DNA of 64,000 nt from Lumbricus terrestris (lineage: Eukaryota; Annelida; Clitellata; Crassiclitellata; Lumbricidae): assembly GCA_949752735.1 (NCBI GenBank), contig OX457047.1, forward strand, positions 39,708,995-39,772,994, given 5' to 3'. Under the pieces are notes generated by a model. The model was given only the letters and a program-made list of their open reading frames with translations. It searched no databases and was not told the origin of the DNA. Position numbers and translations under genes: made by a program. Shown piece by piece: positions 24,379 to 36,970 of the stretch (position 1 is its first letter; each line of letters starts with the position of its first letter).

Positions 24379-24450
24379 AGCGTTTGGATGTTTCGCAGCG
24401 GAGCAAACGTTCCATTCGCCAGCGACTGAATCTTGTTGTCATACAACGAC
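24379..24450 (-). CDS. slit: slit exon: D2 leucine-rich repeat 5
   Basis: A 72-nt exon, phase 2 at both ends, encoding SLYDNKIQSLANGTFAPLRN then IQTL. It matches the vertebrate repeat [24 protein letters not shown]. The acceptor is ...GTTGTTAG and the donor is GTAAGT. It is the last full D2 repeat and joins across a 10.1-kb intron to the D2 cap. Confidence 0.96.
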
Positions 24451-24559
24451 CTAACAACAGACAACGTCGGATTAAAATGACAACAAAATCATCGAATCAT
24501 ACACACACACACACAACTCTCAAAGCCATATATGCATGTGTGCGTGTGTGCGTGTATGC

Positions 24560-24590
24560 GTGTATGCATGTATGCATGTATGTATGTATG

Positions 24591-24621
<31 letters not shown>

Positions 24622-24650
24622 GTATGCATGTATGCACGTATGTGCGCGTG
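24560..24650. repeat. (ATGT)n microsatellite
   Basis: ATGT/ATGC run in the intron 110 bases beyond the D2 LRR5 acceptor. Confidence 0.9.
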
Positions 24651-25299
24651 CACGTTGGTAGAAGAATTTATCTTGGTGTGCACGTATGCATGTCTGCAAT
24701 GGCACAGAACCTCTCAGAAGCATTATCTTCTTATTCTACAGTTACTGGGGTATACCTGATCTAACACCGCAAACTTCAATCCCGTATTTACCATGTACCA
24801 TTTGCCTGAAGTAGCGATCGCTGCAAACACAGATACTTTGGCCACGTGTCCGCAGGCAGCTCAAGAGCCGAAGAAAATGCACGAATTATCTCGACGCAGG
24901 TAATCGATTCAGCAAAAACCGAATACTCGTCTATTCGAGTACTCGATTATATAGAGCAAAGGACGGTTCTCGTAAACAACGAGATATAGCTCAATAGGTT
25001 GGTTTCGATATGATATGGACTACTCACTCATAAACATCAAAACAAACAATTCGTCGAAGTTTCCTAAACGCATGCATATGGCATATGGATGCGTAACTGT
25101 TACCTGCTAAACGCCACACAAAGGCATTCCTATCGGTGTGTGAGAGACTAATTGATAGACGAAAGCAGCCGTTCGTTTTCATCCAATGATCCAAGTGAAA
25201 TGACTTTTGCAGACATGTTATGCGCATGAAGACAGTCACTGAATGGAGGAAGAATGAGTGAATGAATGAGTGAGCGACTAATTAGAGTCAGGATCGGAA

Positions 25300-25535
25300 G
25301 AGAAGGAGGAGGAAGAGGAGGAGAAGGAGGACGAGGAGAAGAAGGAGGAGAGGGGAAGGAGGAGAAGGAGGAGGAGAGGGGAAGGAGGAGAAGGAGGAGG
25401 AGAGTGGAAAGAGGAGGAGGAGGAGAGGGAAGGAGTAGGAGGAGAAGGAGGAGGAGGAGAAGGAGGAGGAGGAAAAGGAGGAGGAGGAGGAGAGGGAAGG
25501 AGGAAGAGGAGGAGAAGGAGGAGAGGGGAAGGATA
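25300..25535. repeat. (GGA/GAA)n polypurine tract
   Basis: About 230 bases of almost pure purine on the plus strand. Glu/Arg- and Pro/Ser-rich frames are artefacts of it. Confidence 0.93.
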
Positions 25536-25962
25536 AGCCAACTCTAGGGCTGCTGTGAGGAAGAATTATTTTCTTGGCATATGCATAATTATGAGGGCGG
25601 CTCTGCATTGGTGGGTGGCCAGTCTTTTCCATCGCCATCTTATCTTCCCATGACAGTATTCAAAGCGTATTTTTAAAAATTACAAGTTTCATACGACTTG
25701 CTTTGAAGTCAATAAATGATTTGTAGAGCTTCATAAGAACGCCTTCAGAGTACAAGTATAATACCAGAGACTATAACTAACAGCTGTTACAATATACGAT
25801 CGGTTATATGCCAACTAATAGTAATAAATTATACTTGTTCGAATGGATAAATTGGCTTCTACCAATTATTAGATTTCCACCATTCAACATCCTTACTTAC
25901 AACAACACAACAACTAGTGCTATTTTAAAAAAACAGTGGAAAAGAGCACCATTGATACTCAC

Positions 25963-26034
25963 AATAAATTCAGATTAAACAGATCGTTGAACGTATCGAT
26001 GCGAACACAAGTGATACGATTGGCATTGAGCAAC
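25963..26034 (-). CDS. slit: slit exon: D2 leucine-rich repeat 4
   Basis: A 72-nt exon, phase 2 at both ends, encoding LLNANRITCVRIDTFNDLFN then LNLL. It matches the vertebrate repeat [24 protein letters not shown], including the conserved cysteine. The acceptor is ...TTGTAG and the donor is GTGAGT. A long CATTCATT-type array begins about 160 bases away in the adjoining intron. Confidence 0.96.
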
Positions 26035-26192
26035 CTACAACACATGATTGATGCATGTAACATTGATTAGCTTCATTATAGCAGAACAAAAACAATGGTA
26101 GGCACTGAATACCTCTCTCTGCCTCGCAGACAATGAATGGACGGTGTCCAGAGTGATACATACATGAACAGAAGACATTAAGGGTAATTCTG

Positions 26193-26790
26193 TTTCTTCA
26201 TTCGTTCATTCATTCGTTCGTTCATTCGTTCAATCGTTCATTCGTTCATTCGTTCATTCATTAATTCATTCATTCATTCATTCATTCATTCATTCATTCA
26301 TTCATTCATTCATTCATTCATTCATTCACTCATGAATTCAGTCACTTATTCATTAATTCATTCACTCATTTGTTCAGTCAACCATGAATTCATTCACTCA
26401 TCAATTCTTTCACTCATCAATTCATTCACTCATTAATTCATTCATTCATCAATTCTTTCACTCATTAATTCAGTCATTCATTAATTCATTCACTCATTAA
26501 TTCATTCACTCATTAATTCATTCACTCGTAAATTCATTCACTCATTAATTCATTCACTCATTAATTCATTCACTCATTCATTCATTCACTCATTCATTCA
26601 TTCACTCATTCAGTCACTCGCATACTCATTCGGAAATATTCATCCCCTCAATCACTAATTCATTCAGTCAATCAGTAATTCATCCATTCAGCAATTTAAT
26701 TAATTCACTCATTCATTCAATCGTTTTCAGTCAGTCATCAATCCAGTCAGTCAGTCATTCATTACATTCATTCATTCACCATACACCCAT
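26193..26790. repeat. (CATT)n array with CACTCATTAATT variants
   Basis: Roughly 600 bases of ATTC repeats with a recurring TTCACTCATTAATTCA unit between 26340 and 26590. Confidence 0.93.
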
Positions 26791-26879
26791 CAATTCAGTT
26801 AGTCAGTTATTCACTTATGAATTCATTCAACAATTCATCCAACCCCCTTCACTAATTCATCCGTATAAAAATGCATTCA

Positions 26880-27455
26880 ATAATTAACTCACTCATTCAC
26901 TCAGTGATTCATCCATTAGCAGATTCCGTATTTCACTCAAAAATTATAATTTGTTCATATACTAAACATTCGTTCGTTTACCCGTTCCGCACAGCTGGGA
27001 AATATCAAGTCGGAAAGGGGAGCCCATGAGAAAGTAAACTGTATAGCAAGCACTTAAAAAGTATAATTAATAGCTTCTATGGTACCAGTCTTATGCACAA
27101 AACAACAACAGACGGTGTCCTATAAAAGCAGGCGAAACATCAAATTACTCACAATACTATGCAAAAAATGTATATTTATCATTAATCAACTAGCTATTAT
27201 CTACGTAATAAAAGTTATAGTACCAAGGCAAGTCACACAGTTCCAATGCTGCAGTGTAAATAGAGTTATTGCTCCAATTATCACCTCAAACCGATAGCAA
27301 CTTGCTATTTAGAATAGAGATAACTTTCCAACAATGTCGATATAATTAAACAGCCTTTCGCCCAATTGCCAATTGCCGCTGGCGTCGTGTGAATGATAAT
27401 GGCGACCAGATTTGCGATAATGCATGAATGGAATTTTAAAAAGCTGAACGAAGAA
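26880..27455. other. slit intron, no recognised feature
   Basis: AT-rich unique sequence between the CATT array and the D2 LRR3 exon. Confidence 0.5.
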
Positions 27456-27463
27456 GTACTTAC

Positions 27464-27535
27464 AAGAGTTGCAGCATTGTAAGTCCATTGAAAACGCCAG
27501 GAGGCAGATCGCTTATCTGATTTCCATACAAGACT
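27464..27535 (-). CDS. slit: slit exon: D2 leucine-rich repeat 3
   Basis: A 72-nt exon, phase 2 at both ends, encoding VLYGNQISDLPPGVFNGLTM then LQL. It corresponds to the vertebrate repeat VLYGNKITELPKSLFEGL. The acceptor is ...AAACTTTAG and the donor is GTAAGT. Immediately upstream on the minus strand is a degenerate tandem repeat built on AAAGTTTAAAGT-like units (27536-27910). Confidence 0.95.
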
Positions 27536-27910
27536 CTAAAGTTTAAAGTAAAATTTAGAGTCAACGAAGTTACTTTGAATTAAAAGAATAAACGAAAGTT
27601 TGAAGTAAAAGTTGGAGTCAACGAAAGTTTGAAGTAAATTTAGAGTTAATGAAAGTTTCAACGTTACAGTCAAAGAAAGTTTAAAATAAGATTAAGTATG
27701 TAAGTATTTTCTTTATTACTCCATTTGCATACGCACAATGGGACATATAACATAATTACAATACAGCGAAGTAATAATAGGTAATAAAAACCTACAAATT
27801 AAAATCACAGCATCAGAGTCAACAAAAGTCTAATGTAAAAGTAAGAGTCAGCAAAAACTTAAAGTAAACGTCAAGTCAACAAAGTTTAAAGTAATAAACA
27901 AGAATCAAGA
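27536..27910. repeat. degenerate tandem repeat plus fold-back family fragment
   Basis: AGAGTCAACGAAAGTTTGAA and AAAGTAAA-like units recur from the exon border to about 27910. A segment at 27697-27800 (GTAAGTATTTTCTTTATTAC...) is a diverged arm of the fold-back element at 11026-11463. Confidence 0.7.
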
Positions 27911-28704
27911 CTGAACTAAAAACGTATAGAGTTAATAAGATGTAGCACCAGAGGAATGTTTGGACCAATATCGGACATCATAATTATAACAACTACTGTA
28001 TTTTAGTCTTTCAAGCATTACTCCTTTAAAACTTCGGGGACCATATACGCCACTTAATTAGGCGTATTTAAAGTAACTCATAAAAGCAGTGCAAAGGTGA
28101 AATGTCAGAGGGTCCAATGTAATTTCTCTAATTGTACATGCAAAACGACAGTTCATTACACACAATCAGCCTCACAATTGAAAACTGAATCCCTTGTAAC
28201 ACATGAACACAGGACAAGCCAGCATGAAACACAGGACGCCTGCAGGTATGTAGAGGCCCATTCATTGGCAACATAACCATCACATCTGACCACTGTTGGC
28301 CGTTGCACATGATGCAAACTTTTTCTGAACAACACTCACCAATCACAGTGGCATACCAAACGCACCAATAATAACCTTATGCAGTAGCGCAACGTGAAAT
28401 CAAATTCACCCAGATGTGTATGACTGCATACTGTAGCCCAAGGACATTTGAACCTTGACCTTCAAGCATAATGGTGTATGTATATACACAATAGGTGCAT
28501 TTGGTCATTTGCCCACAACCCACAGATTAGGAAGAACTGCAGTATATGCAAGTCTTCATCATCACATAACAGAAAAATTCTAATCAAACATGCAAGAGCA
28601 GAATATAGTTCAAGAAGAACTGCAATAGGCCTAAGCAAGTCTTTATCATAAAATAGCAGAAAAATAATTATAATCAACCATAAACACAATATCGTTTAAA
28701 CTGC

Positions 28705-28708
<4 letters not shown>

Positions 28709-28793
<85 letters not shown>
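28709..28793. repeat. (CT)n(TA)n microsatellite
   Basis: About 48 bases of CT followed by about 34 bases of TA. Confidence 0.95.
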
Positions 28794-28794
<1 letters not shown>

Positions 28795-28891
28795 TTATAA
28801 ATATATGAATTAATGAACGCAAGAATATCCCGGATGGATAAGTGGATAAATGGATGGATGAATGGATGGATAGATACGGATGGACGGGCAG

Positions 28892-29150
28892 CAAGGCCGT
28901 AGCTAGGGGGGTGTTTTTTTGGTGTTTGAACACCCCCCGAAATGGAAAAAGGAAAAATAATTGAATGCATTTACGAGCACATGATGTAAAAACCATGAAA
29001 TAAAACCATGAAAACACCTCCCGAAATGGAAAATTGAATTAATTGGTGACATTTTCTGACGATTTTTTGGCCGAATGACTAAAAAAAGATCATCAGTTTT
29101 TCGAGCGGGAAAGAAACACCCCCCGAAATCAAATCCTGGCTACGGCCTTG
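28892..29150. mobile_element. hAT-type MITE (259 bp), CAAGGCCGTAGC family
   Basis: Ends CAAGGCCGTAGCTAGG and CCTGGCTACGGCCTTG. Perfect 8-bp duplications ACGGGCAG at 28884-28891 and 29151-29158. The interior contains a CTAAAAAAAGATCATCAG motif related to that in the CAGGGCGGATCC MITEs. Confidence 0.92.
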
Positions 29151-29251
29151 ACGGGCAGACAAACGGATGGATGGATTCATTGAATGCGATGATGATGCTG
29201 AAAACTGTAGATTGTAGCAATTGTGCTAATAGATGAACAACAACAACTTAC

Positions 29252-29323
29252 AGAGAAGTTAGTGACGGCAGTCCTTCAAAAGCGTCGGCAGCTATCGTTG
29301 AGATCTGGTTATTGCTAAGATCT
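29252..29323 (-). CDS. slit: slit exon: D2 leucine-rich repeat 2
   Basis: A 72-nt exon, phase 2 at both ends, encoding [20 protein letters not shown] then LTSL. It fits the vertebrate D2 repeat [22 protein letters not shown] almost residue for residue. The acceptor is ...TTTCTTTAG and the donor is GTAAGT. It lies about 100 bases from a 259-bp MITE at 28892-29150. Confidence 0.96.
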
Positions 29324-29984
29324 CTAAAGAAACGAAAATCATCCAATTAACAGTTAACAGCGCACAGACAAACAGACAGACACGCAAACAAACAAACAAA
29401 CAGGCAGACAGACAGACAGACAGGCCTCAACAATTTATGCCTCCTAGACAGACACCACTATGAACACACAACAGTTCAACCCGTGTCAACAAGACGATCT
29501 TTCGATACACGTCCTCAATCTTCCTCACTGGCAAAACAGAATGATACGGTTCTGAAAAGTTCACTGTGTGCATCCTCTCTTGTATTTTTTCCTCATCTTT
29601 CTCAAATCCTGCCTCTTCTCTAAGGGCCGCTCGCACTGGGAGCAACTCTAAAAGACTTTCTGAGAGATAAGTTCTATAAATCTATTTTATGGTATAAAAA
29701 TCAAACGCAATGCAATAGAATGCAATAATACAATACAACTGAAATTTGATATAATGCCCTCCTTACTAGACTAAAAAGTTCATCATAAACAACTGGTATA
29801 CATGCAAACAATATGCCCAGCCAAGACTCCCTCCTACTAAAATAAGCTCCATATATAGACATATATAATTTTTGTATATATCATATATATTATACATATA
29901 TAATATATAATTATATATACTATAATATAGTCACCAAACATAGTTGAGAATGTTGTCTATATATTCCAGCATTGTGCATCATCC

Positions 29985-30380
29985 GTGAAGGAGGTTCACC
30001 TTGTCACCTTGTGCTGTCAGCTCGTAGAGCTCTAGCGATCATCCTGACACACACTCCATTGTTCTCTGTTCGCAGACAAGTCACTCAGTTCTTCCAAATA
30101 CATGCCAGTTATGTCGTGTATCTCGTCCATCCATTTCATCCTTGGTCTGCCGAGTCTTCTCCTTCCCTCACTGCAAGCCAGCATCATTTCCTTTTCCAAA
30201 CCATCAGATCGCATTACATGCCCGAAGAATCTTAGCTTCAAGGTTGTCGCTAGTTGTTTTAACGACTCTTCGTTTTCCAATCCTATCTACTTTCTTATAG
30301 ATTCGTTCGTTCTTTTCTCTGTCCAAGATATTCTCAACATCTTCCTCCAAATCCACATTTCGCATGCGTTAATCAGAGTT
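29985..30380 (-). mobile_element. LINE fragment, endonuclease/reverse transcriptase C-terminal region
   Basis: The minus strand reads WTEKRTNESI, then KLRFFGHVMRSDGLEKEMML and RRRLGRPRMKWMDEI. This is the common C-terminus of RTE/L1-like retrotransposon proteins (L..FGH..R.........GRR..GRP...W.D.I). Stops and missing upstream RT show a dead 5'-truncated copy. It is a different family from the CR1/L2-like tails elsewhere in the window. Confidence 0.75.
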
Positions 30381-30536
30381 AATCAGGAGGTTAGACAGAG
30401 TAAATCATTGGGTGGGAAATTCAAGACAACCTCTCTTCTTCTTCCTGAACAACTCTCTGTGTGTTTTCACTCTGAAACAGACTCAACACCTGTTTTCACA
30501 ACTCTCTTTATCCACCGGTATCCACCTCATGGTCTC

Positions 30537-30846
30537 TTCCTCTCTGTCTGTCTGTTTGTCTGTCCTTCTGTTTGTCTGTCTGCCTGTCTGTCTGTCTGCC
30601 TGTTTGTCTGGCTGTCTGCCTGCCTGTTTGACTTTCTGTCTGACTGCCTGTTTGTTTATCTGTCCGGCTGACTGTTTGTCTGTCTGCCTGCCTGCCTGTT
30701 TGTCTGCCAGCTTGTCTATCTGCCTGTTTGCTCGTCTGTCTGTCTGTTTGTCTGTCTATCTGTCTACCTGTCTTTCTGTATGTCTGTCTATCTGTCTGCC
30801 TGTCTATCTATCTGTCTATCTGCCTGTCTATCTGTCTGTCCGTCTC
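30537..30846. repeat. (GTCT)n array
   Basis: About 310 bases of imperfect CTGT/CTGC repeats. The Cys/Leu/Ser-rich frames are artefacts. Confidence 0.93.
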
Positions 30847-31261
30847 TGACCTCTAGCATTCTCTTCCTCTCTTTATTGACACAGGCTGTGATTTCACTCC
30901 CGTGTGCTACCACCGTCCACCCATCCGTCCATCCATCCGTCCGTCCGTCCATTCATCAGAGCCGCGAGTGCTATGAAAGCAGTGCCAGGGAATCTTGATA
31001 TAATAAAGTGCACTGAGAAGAAAAGGTTCACTCCCAAATCTAAGACCATCAGTGTTTATTGATACGGTCTTCGGTGACAGACGATTAGATTACAAAGAAG
31101 ATTAGCTGCATGGTTGCTTGTAGATTAGACGCGTTGCATAGCACACGAAACAACCATGGACAAGTATAGGACAACAGAACGTATCAGACACACAAAGTCA
31201 GTACAGCCGTGGGTCACCACACAAACCATATACTCATTTATTTCATTTATTTATTTCTCGC

Positions 31262-31458
31262 ATTTGCTATAGCACCCCTTCAAGCATTCTACTCAGAAGC
31301 GCTCCCGACTACAGCGCGAACGCTGCCTCGAAGTTTCACGCCGAAGCGCATGAGCAACTGCGAGAGAAGGCCTTGCCACGAGGCGACTTGAGGTGGATTC
31401 GAACCTGGAAACATCCAGCTTCAAGGCACCGAATCTAGCCACTACACCACCGCGTCCT
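31262..31458 (-). mobile_element. tRNA-derived SINE
   Basis: Minus-strand copy beginning GGACGCGGTGGTGTAGTGGC with B box GGTTCGAATCC and the shared 3' module. It starts just downstream (minus sense) of a LINE RT remnant at 31459-31700. Confidence 0.88.
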
Positions 31459-31700
31459 CAAGAGTGGCAAAGAAGCACAGATTTTTAGTCAAATAAAAAA
31501 AAACTACAGTAAGAACCCCAGAATGCAGTCGTAGCTCCTGTGGCAACCCATTCCAGACCACTGGGCCCACCAGGGAAAAGGCTTGATTCTGCATAGCATG
31601 AATGGGACGAAGAGCATTCAATTCTGGTCAGAAGGGAGGGGCAGTGGTCAAATACGCTATGAGTAACATATAACGCAACGGACAAACGGAATAGCAGCAC
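31459..31700 (-). mobile_element. CR1/L2-like LINE fragment, RT C-terminus
   Basis: The minus strand reads AFSLVGPVVWNGLPQELRL, the WNxLPxxLR motif of the RT C-terminal region. It abuts the SINE at 31262-31458. Confidence 0.65.
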
Positions 31701-31749
31701 ATAAATATATATATATTATATATATATATAATTAAATATATACATCGCC

Positions 31750-32295
31750 CCGAGGTGATGCCAGACCTCAGCCAGTCACAGTCACGGCCTAACTCCCTGC
31801 CCGCCCCTCTCCCTCCTTCAACTGCTCACAGAGAAGCACATATGTTAAACAGCTCTTCGATTCCACTGCTCGTAACCGCTGCGCTATGTGGAGTCTACCG
31901 TAGAAAAGAAAAAAACCATGCAGCTTAGCTCTGCAGAGCACCTGCCAGAAAATTCCCCATAGATAGGATAAGAGGAGAAATCCTGGGTGGCGGATCATCC
32001 GACAGTTGCGCCGTTGCAACGGATCTTCGAAGAAGAAGGAAGGCCTAATGATGTACACCTGTGCCCTAGCGGCGGAACCGGAAGAAGAGTCCGGAGAGAG
32101 AGTCCCGATGGGAGAATTGATCGCTGTTGATCCCTGTGTACGGCTCCTTCCCCTCCCTATCTCCCTCCCTTGCTCCCACCCACCTCTACAAACGGCGGAA
32201 CTGATGGATATACTGGATGCCCGGCATGCACTGCAGATGACTGACAGCGAATTAATCTGGAATGGAATTAATTCATCACCGACTGATGCATTGAG
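31750..32295. other. intronic sequence with higher GC, no gene recognised
   Basis: Unique, CpG-containing sequence. Long frames on both strands (up to about 170 codons) show no domain or protein-like pattern, so I do not call a gene. Confidence 0.4.
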
Positions 32296-32296
32296 A

Positions 32297-32572
32297 TAGT
32301 TCATTCATTCATTCATTCATTCATTCATTCATTCACTCATTCCATTTTACTAATTCATTCATTCATTCACTCAATCCATTTTATTCATTCATCCATTTAT
32401 TCATTCCATTTTATTCATTCACTCATTCATTCATTCCATTTCATTCATTCATTCATTCCATTTTATTTATTCATTCATTCATTTATTCGTTCATTTTTAT
32501 TCATTCACTCGTTCGTTCGTTCGTTCATTCATTCATTCCATTTTATTCATCATTCATTCATTCATTCAAGAA
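32297..32572. repeat. (CATT)n array with CCATTTTATT variants
   Basis: ATTC tetranucleotides interrupted by a recurring CATTCCATTTTATTCATTCA unit. Confidence 0.92.
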
Positions 32573-32730
32573 TTTCTATAGCACCTCTTAAGCAGGGACT
32601 ACGCAGAAGCACTCTCTACTCTGGCACTGCAAAAAGCACAGTTTTGAGTTGAATAACAAAAATTACTTCAGTAAGATCCCCGGAAGCAGACATAGCTATA
32701 TACTGTGGGAGACCATTCCAGACCACAGAA
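32573..32730 (-). mobile_element. CR1/L2-like LINE 3' end with shared tail
   Basis: The minus strand reads VVWNGLPQYIAM, then TEVIFVIQLKTVLF, then runs into GAGTAGAGAGTGCTTCTGCG...GAGGTGCTATAGAAAT, the shared 3' module, and on into the CATT array. Confidence 0.65.
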
Positions 32731-33399
32731 AATATGTATATATACATGTATATATATATATACACGATAAATTCCTATGTTGAATGTACATATCTCTATA
32801 CTCAAGACATTGCTAAACTCTATCTAGGATGCATGCTTCACGTAAACACAGAACTTGTCAATGTTGATCTCCCAGAAGCAGCTTGGTATACGTACAATGC
32901 ATTACTAACTGCAATGTGTACATTATATTACAGTATGCGTGTACAAAAGCATTTCTGCATCGGATCCACTTATATAATATATAGCATCTCGATCCAAAAA
33001 CCACACGGAGGTGAGGATGGATCTGCCATCATCGATATAAAAAGCAGCTTTGTTGTCGGTATATCTGAATCAACCTGCGAACAACACCTGAGTCAGCCGA
33101 AGTCTCATCTCCTCAAGCAAAAGCAACACGGTAACCGACGACTTTTCACAACTATACATGCTGACACGCAAACATGCATTGATCTTCTCGTTCTGCTTTA
33201 AGCCGCAGGGATCCCGTGGGCTGCAGGAAGCATGCAGATGTACACTGAAGCAACAACATTCAATGGCTTCTCTCTCTCTCTCGCTTTCGCTCTGCGAATA
33301 GCATTGCATCCTGGGACATTTATGCACATCTCTCATCATCAGCATTCAGCAGTACTTGAAATTGAAAACTGTTCTCTTTCGCCGTGTAGTTCTTCAGTG

Positions 33400-33630
33400 C
33401 TCCTTGAATGGATGGATGAATGGATATGTTAGTACTGTTTGAATGGATGGATGAATGGATATTTTGGCACTCTTTGAATGGATGGATGAATGGATGTTAG
33501 TACTGTTTGAATGGATGAAAGAAAACTAAATACCAAAGAATGTAAATCCTCATGGACGAGTGAATGGACAACTGGCTATTCTGCTGGATGAATGAATGTA
33601 TGGATGGATGGATGGATGGATGGATGGATA
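33400..33630. repeat. GAATGGATGGAT tandem repeats
   Basis: TTTGAATGGATGGATGAATG recurs three times between 33404 and 33515, then a pure GGAT run at 33600-33628. Confidence 0.85.
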
Positions 33631-33639
33631 AATAGGCAA

Positions 33640-34480
33640 TGGATACATTGGCACCGATTCTCTCGATTCTCCTTGTATACAATGTAGATATGGATCCAGT
33701 CAGGTGCTATATAGCAGGTGGATCCAAACACAATCAATCTCGCTCCATGCACTATTGTGAAAATCTTTGTACGTCTCTGTTTATAAATATATATATATAT
33801 ATCCACAGATATGTATGCACATATATATATATACATGTGTATATATATAGTTTTCTCTTAGGTTCCGGCCGGGACCTTTGCTAAACGACGTCTTCAAGAC
33901 ACGCTGCCGCTCCGGCGCTATATAATGTCGAAGTTCTGAAGGAGTGAATGAGGAAAAAGCACATAGGGGCATTGGTATAAATTAACGATATATGTGAATA
34001 TAATATATATGTGTGTGTACATCCGAATGGGGCCTGGCAGTCGGAGTATGTGCACCGATGATGTACAGCCCCTCTATTATATAGAAGTCCTGAGAATACA
34101 TGCATCCAAATAATCTCACTCTTAAGTCTCCGTCCTGTCCCGTCTACGAGTCTCTCGTCCCGTCTACGAGTCTCTCGTCCCAGACTCTGCGTCGGTCGTG
34201 GCATTCTTGTCTCCTTTTCGGCTTTTAGAACCTCATTATAGCGTGATCTCGGGTAAGTTTGTAAGTCTCAATTATATCATCCATATATGTATGTATGTAT
34301 TGTATGTAGGCCTATGTATTTATTTAAAGTACTAACACGTACATCAGATCACTTATATCATTTACTGCCACACAAGGTCCGTGACAGAAAGTTGAACGAT
34401 ACAAACTGACAGATAGACAGGCTGACAGCCAGACAGACAGAAACAGACATGGAGGGATACGCAGAGGGTCAAGGCATATA
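33640..34480. other. slit intron, no recognised gene
   Basis: TA runs at 33785-33850, a short duplication TCTCGTCCCGTCTACGAG near 34135-34175, otherwise unremarkable. Confidence 0.5.
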
Positions 34481-34487
34481 TATTTGT

Positions 34488-34703
34488 GGGCGCAGTGGTG
34501 TAGTGGTTAAGTTCGCTGCCTTGCAGCCCAAGGGTTACAGGTTCGAATCTACCTCAAGTCGCTGCGTAGGAACCTTGGGAAAATCCTTCACTCGCAATTG
34601 CTCAGCGATTCTGCGTGAAACTCTGGTAGTGTGTCCGCTCTGTATTTGGGAGCGCCTCTGAGTAATAGCTTGAAGAGGCGCCATAACAAGTGCACATACA
34701 AAC
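34488..34703 (+). mobile_element. tRNA-derived SINE, full length
   Basis: GGGCGCAGTGGTGTAGTGGT opens the A box region, GGTTACAGGTTCGAATC is the B box, and the element ends ACAAGTGCACATACAAAC. The tRNA-like head and the LINE-type 3' module are both clear. Confidence 0.93.
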
Positions 34704-36018
34704 ATATACATGATATGTATGCAGATATATATGCATGTGTGCGTGCGTGTGCATCCATGCATGGCTTTGGAGCTACATCCGTTTGATTCCTTGGGCATAA
34801 GACACCAGCCCAATATACAGTGTCAGATTATCAATGTTAGGCTATTTACAATTTTATATATTATATACATTTATATATTGTAGATAATAAATATATATAG
34901 AGAGAGAGAAAGAGAGAGAGACGTATACAGACAGACAAACAGACACACACACACACACAGACAGAGAGAGACAGACATACACAAAGTCACACAGTGATAT
35001 AGGGTATAATGAGGAAAGTGAATATTTTTTATACTACTCATCGTATACAAGTGAGCAAAAACGTAGCACGGACGAGCAAGGGAACGCACGTATACTTTCT
35101 GCTCTAACTCTATAATTATGCTACAAACAATTCAGTCACAGTCAACATTGTTCGTATAGGCCTACACACGCATTTGAAATGTTTGGCCACCAGGTCAAAC
35201 CTAACCACAAAACAAATTCGAGTATATAAAATGCTGTTCTTCCTAAAGCGAACCTCATACTTACTGGACTTCACATCAGCTGCAGGGATCGGGGAAACCT
35301 CTGGGGCTGTTTCAGATTATCAATGTTAGGTAAGTGGAATTCTAGCTCAAGCCATATTCATATATGGGAATTAAAGAGACGAAGAGGTATTCATGTCATT
35401 GCATACCAAACAATAAACACATGAAAACATAGCCTACCTTACAAGTACCATTTAAAGCACTACGTTGTTATAAAGAACAAAAGGTCTGAAATTACGCAAA
35501 CAACCAATCACTGGAAACGGCAATCAGTTGCATGCCAAATGATGATCCACGAAGTATACAATACAATACAATACAATACAATAATTATGACAGGCAACAT
35601 TAGCGACAGTCTATGTTGGCTTTGTTTTCAGTTTCAACTTGTGTCACCAGTGCCGTTGAATGCCAAATTTACGGAATGCCTTTCCACGCCCCCGACCCTC
35701 CTCCCCCCCAGTGATGTAAATTGATAGTTGTATATTTTGGTGGCTAAAAATCCAGATCTGTCACTGGTCGAAATGGTCAAATATGGTTTTAAAAAAATGG
35801 TTCTACGCGATGCAATATCTTGATCACTCATTCACTATTCAAAGTTTTAATGTCGTAGTATATGCTGTATGCTTAATATGGCTGGCTACATAAGTATATA
35901 ATATGTATAGCTGCACATGGTATAATTGTGGGCCTCCAACCATGCAACGATTCAACACAAAAAGCATAAACCTATGATGACGACAATCCATATAATTAAT
36001 TATTAAACTTCAACTTAC
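34704..36018. other. slit intron, no recognised gene
   Basis: Microsatellites (GA at 34900-34920, CA at 34945-34960) and AT-rich sequence. ATTATCAATGTTAGG occurs near both 34830 and 35315. A strong donor-like GTAAGTATGAGG on the minus strand near 35265 has no acceptable exon in the slit frame. Confidence 0.45.
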
Positions 36019-36090
36019 ATTCTGCGCAGTCGTCTGAATTCCACAAATGACTTCGATCGTATTTCCGTGATCTGGTTCTGTTCTAGTCGC
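36019..36090 (-). CDS. slit: slit exon: D2 leucine-rich repeat 1
   Basis: A 72-nt exon, phase 2 at both ends, encoding RLEQNQITEIRSKSFVEFRR and LRRI. The first leucine codon is split with the LRRNT exon. It matches the vertebrate D2 repeat RLEQNTIKVIPPGAF...KKLRRI. The acceptor is CTTTTCAG and the donor is GTAAGT. The concave face of D2 is the Robo Ig1 binding surface, so this and the next four exons encode the receptor-binding core. Confidence 0.95.
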
Positions 36091-36429
36091 CTGAAAAGAA
36101 GAAGTATAGAGCCATGCAACAGTCTCTCAGCAATAAATGGAAGTGAATGATTAAAAGAGCAGTGTGTGGTTGGATGGGTGGGTGGGTGGTTTCAGGAAAT
36201 TGTCAAGACATTTAACCGCATTAAACCACATGAATGAGGTCACTTTAAGTTAAACCACACGAATGAGGTAGGTCACTTTAAACTGCCATTATCATAGATA
36301 TCAATTGTCTACAAATAGATATCAATAGTCTACAGCTGAGCTGTGGGTTTCCCCGTTATCCTTAGCACATCCATACTATAGTATAGGTGCTCCGTCAATG
36401 GGATTTAACTTCCATGCATGAAAAACACT

Positions 36430-36735
36430 CATCCGCTCAATCATTCATTTGCACATTCATTCAATTGCTCATTCACTCGCCAATTCATTCATTCCTTCAT
36501 TCGTTCGCTTACTTACTCGTTCATTGCACATTCATTCATTCACTCATTCATTTATTTGCACATTCATTCAGTTGCTCCTTCATTCATTCATTCACCTATT
36601 CACTCACTCACCCCTTTGATCATTCATTGATTTGCTCACTCACTAATTCACTTACTCACTCATTCACTCGCTACACTTATTCATTCACTCATTCATTCTT
36701 TCACTCATTCATTAACAAATTCATTCATGTACTCA
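36430..36735. repeat. (CATT/CACT)n array
   Basis: Irregular CATTCATTCACTCA repeats; the Ser/His/Phe frame is an artefact. Confidence 0.9.
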
Positions 36736-36771
36736 TATGTTCGTGCATTTACACAGCACACCTCATAATAC

Positions 36772-36826
<55 letters not shown>

Positions 36827-36970
36827 TCACTGTGGAAGTGAAGTCTTCCTAAAGACGGTTTTCAAATGGTTAAAAGGCAGTGCTTCAAAGATTATGCAGA
36901 GGTAAGTCATTTGTCGCGTGCAATCGACTTCTCTGTGGCAAGATATCTTCCATATAGTTCGCCATGACAG

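Noticed and set aside
31789..32304. 171-codon minus-strand ORF
   Set aside because: No recognisable motif, and long frames on both strands are explained by higher GC. Kept only as a note on the interval.
35265..35330. Possible extra minus-strand exon before GTAAGTATGAGG
   Set aside because: In the phase needed by slit the only candidate exon meets a stop codon, and Slit proteins have nothing between LRRNT and LRR1 of D2.
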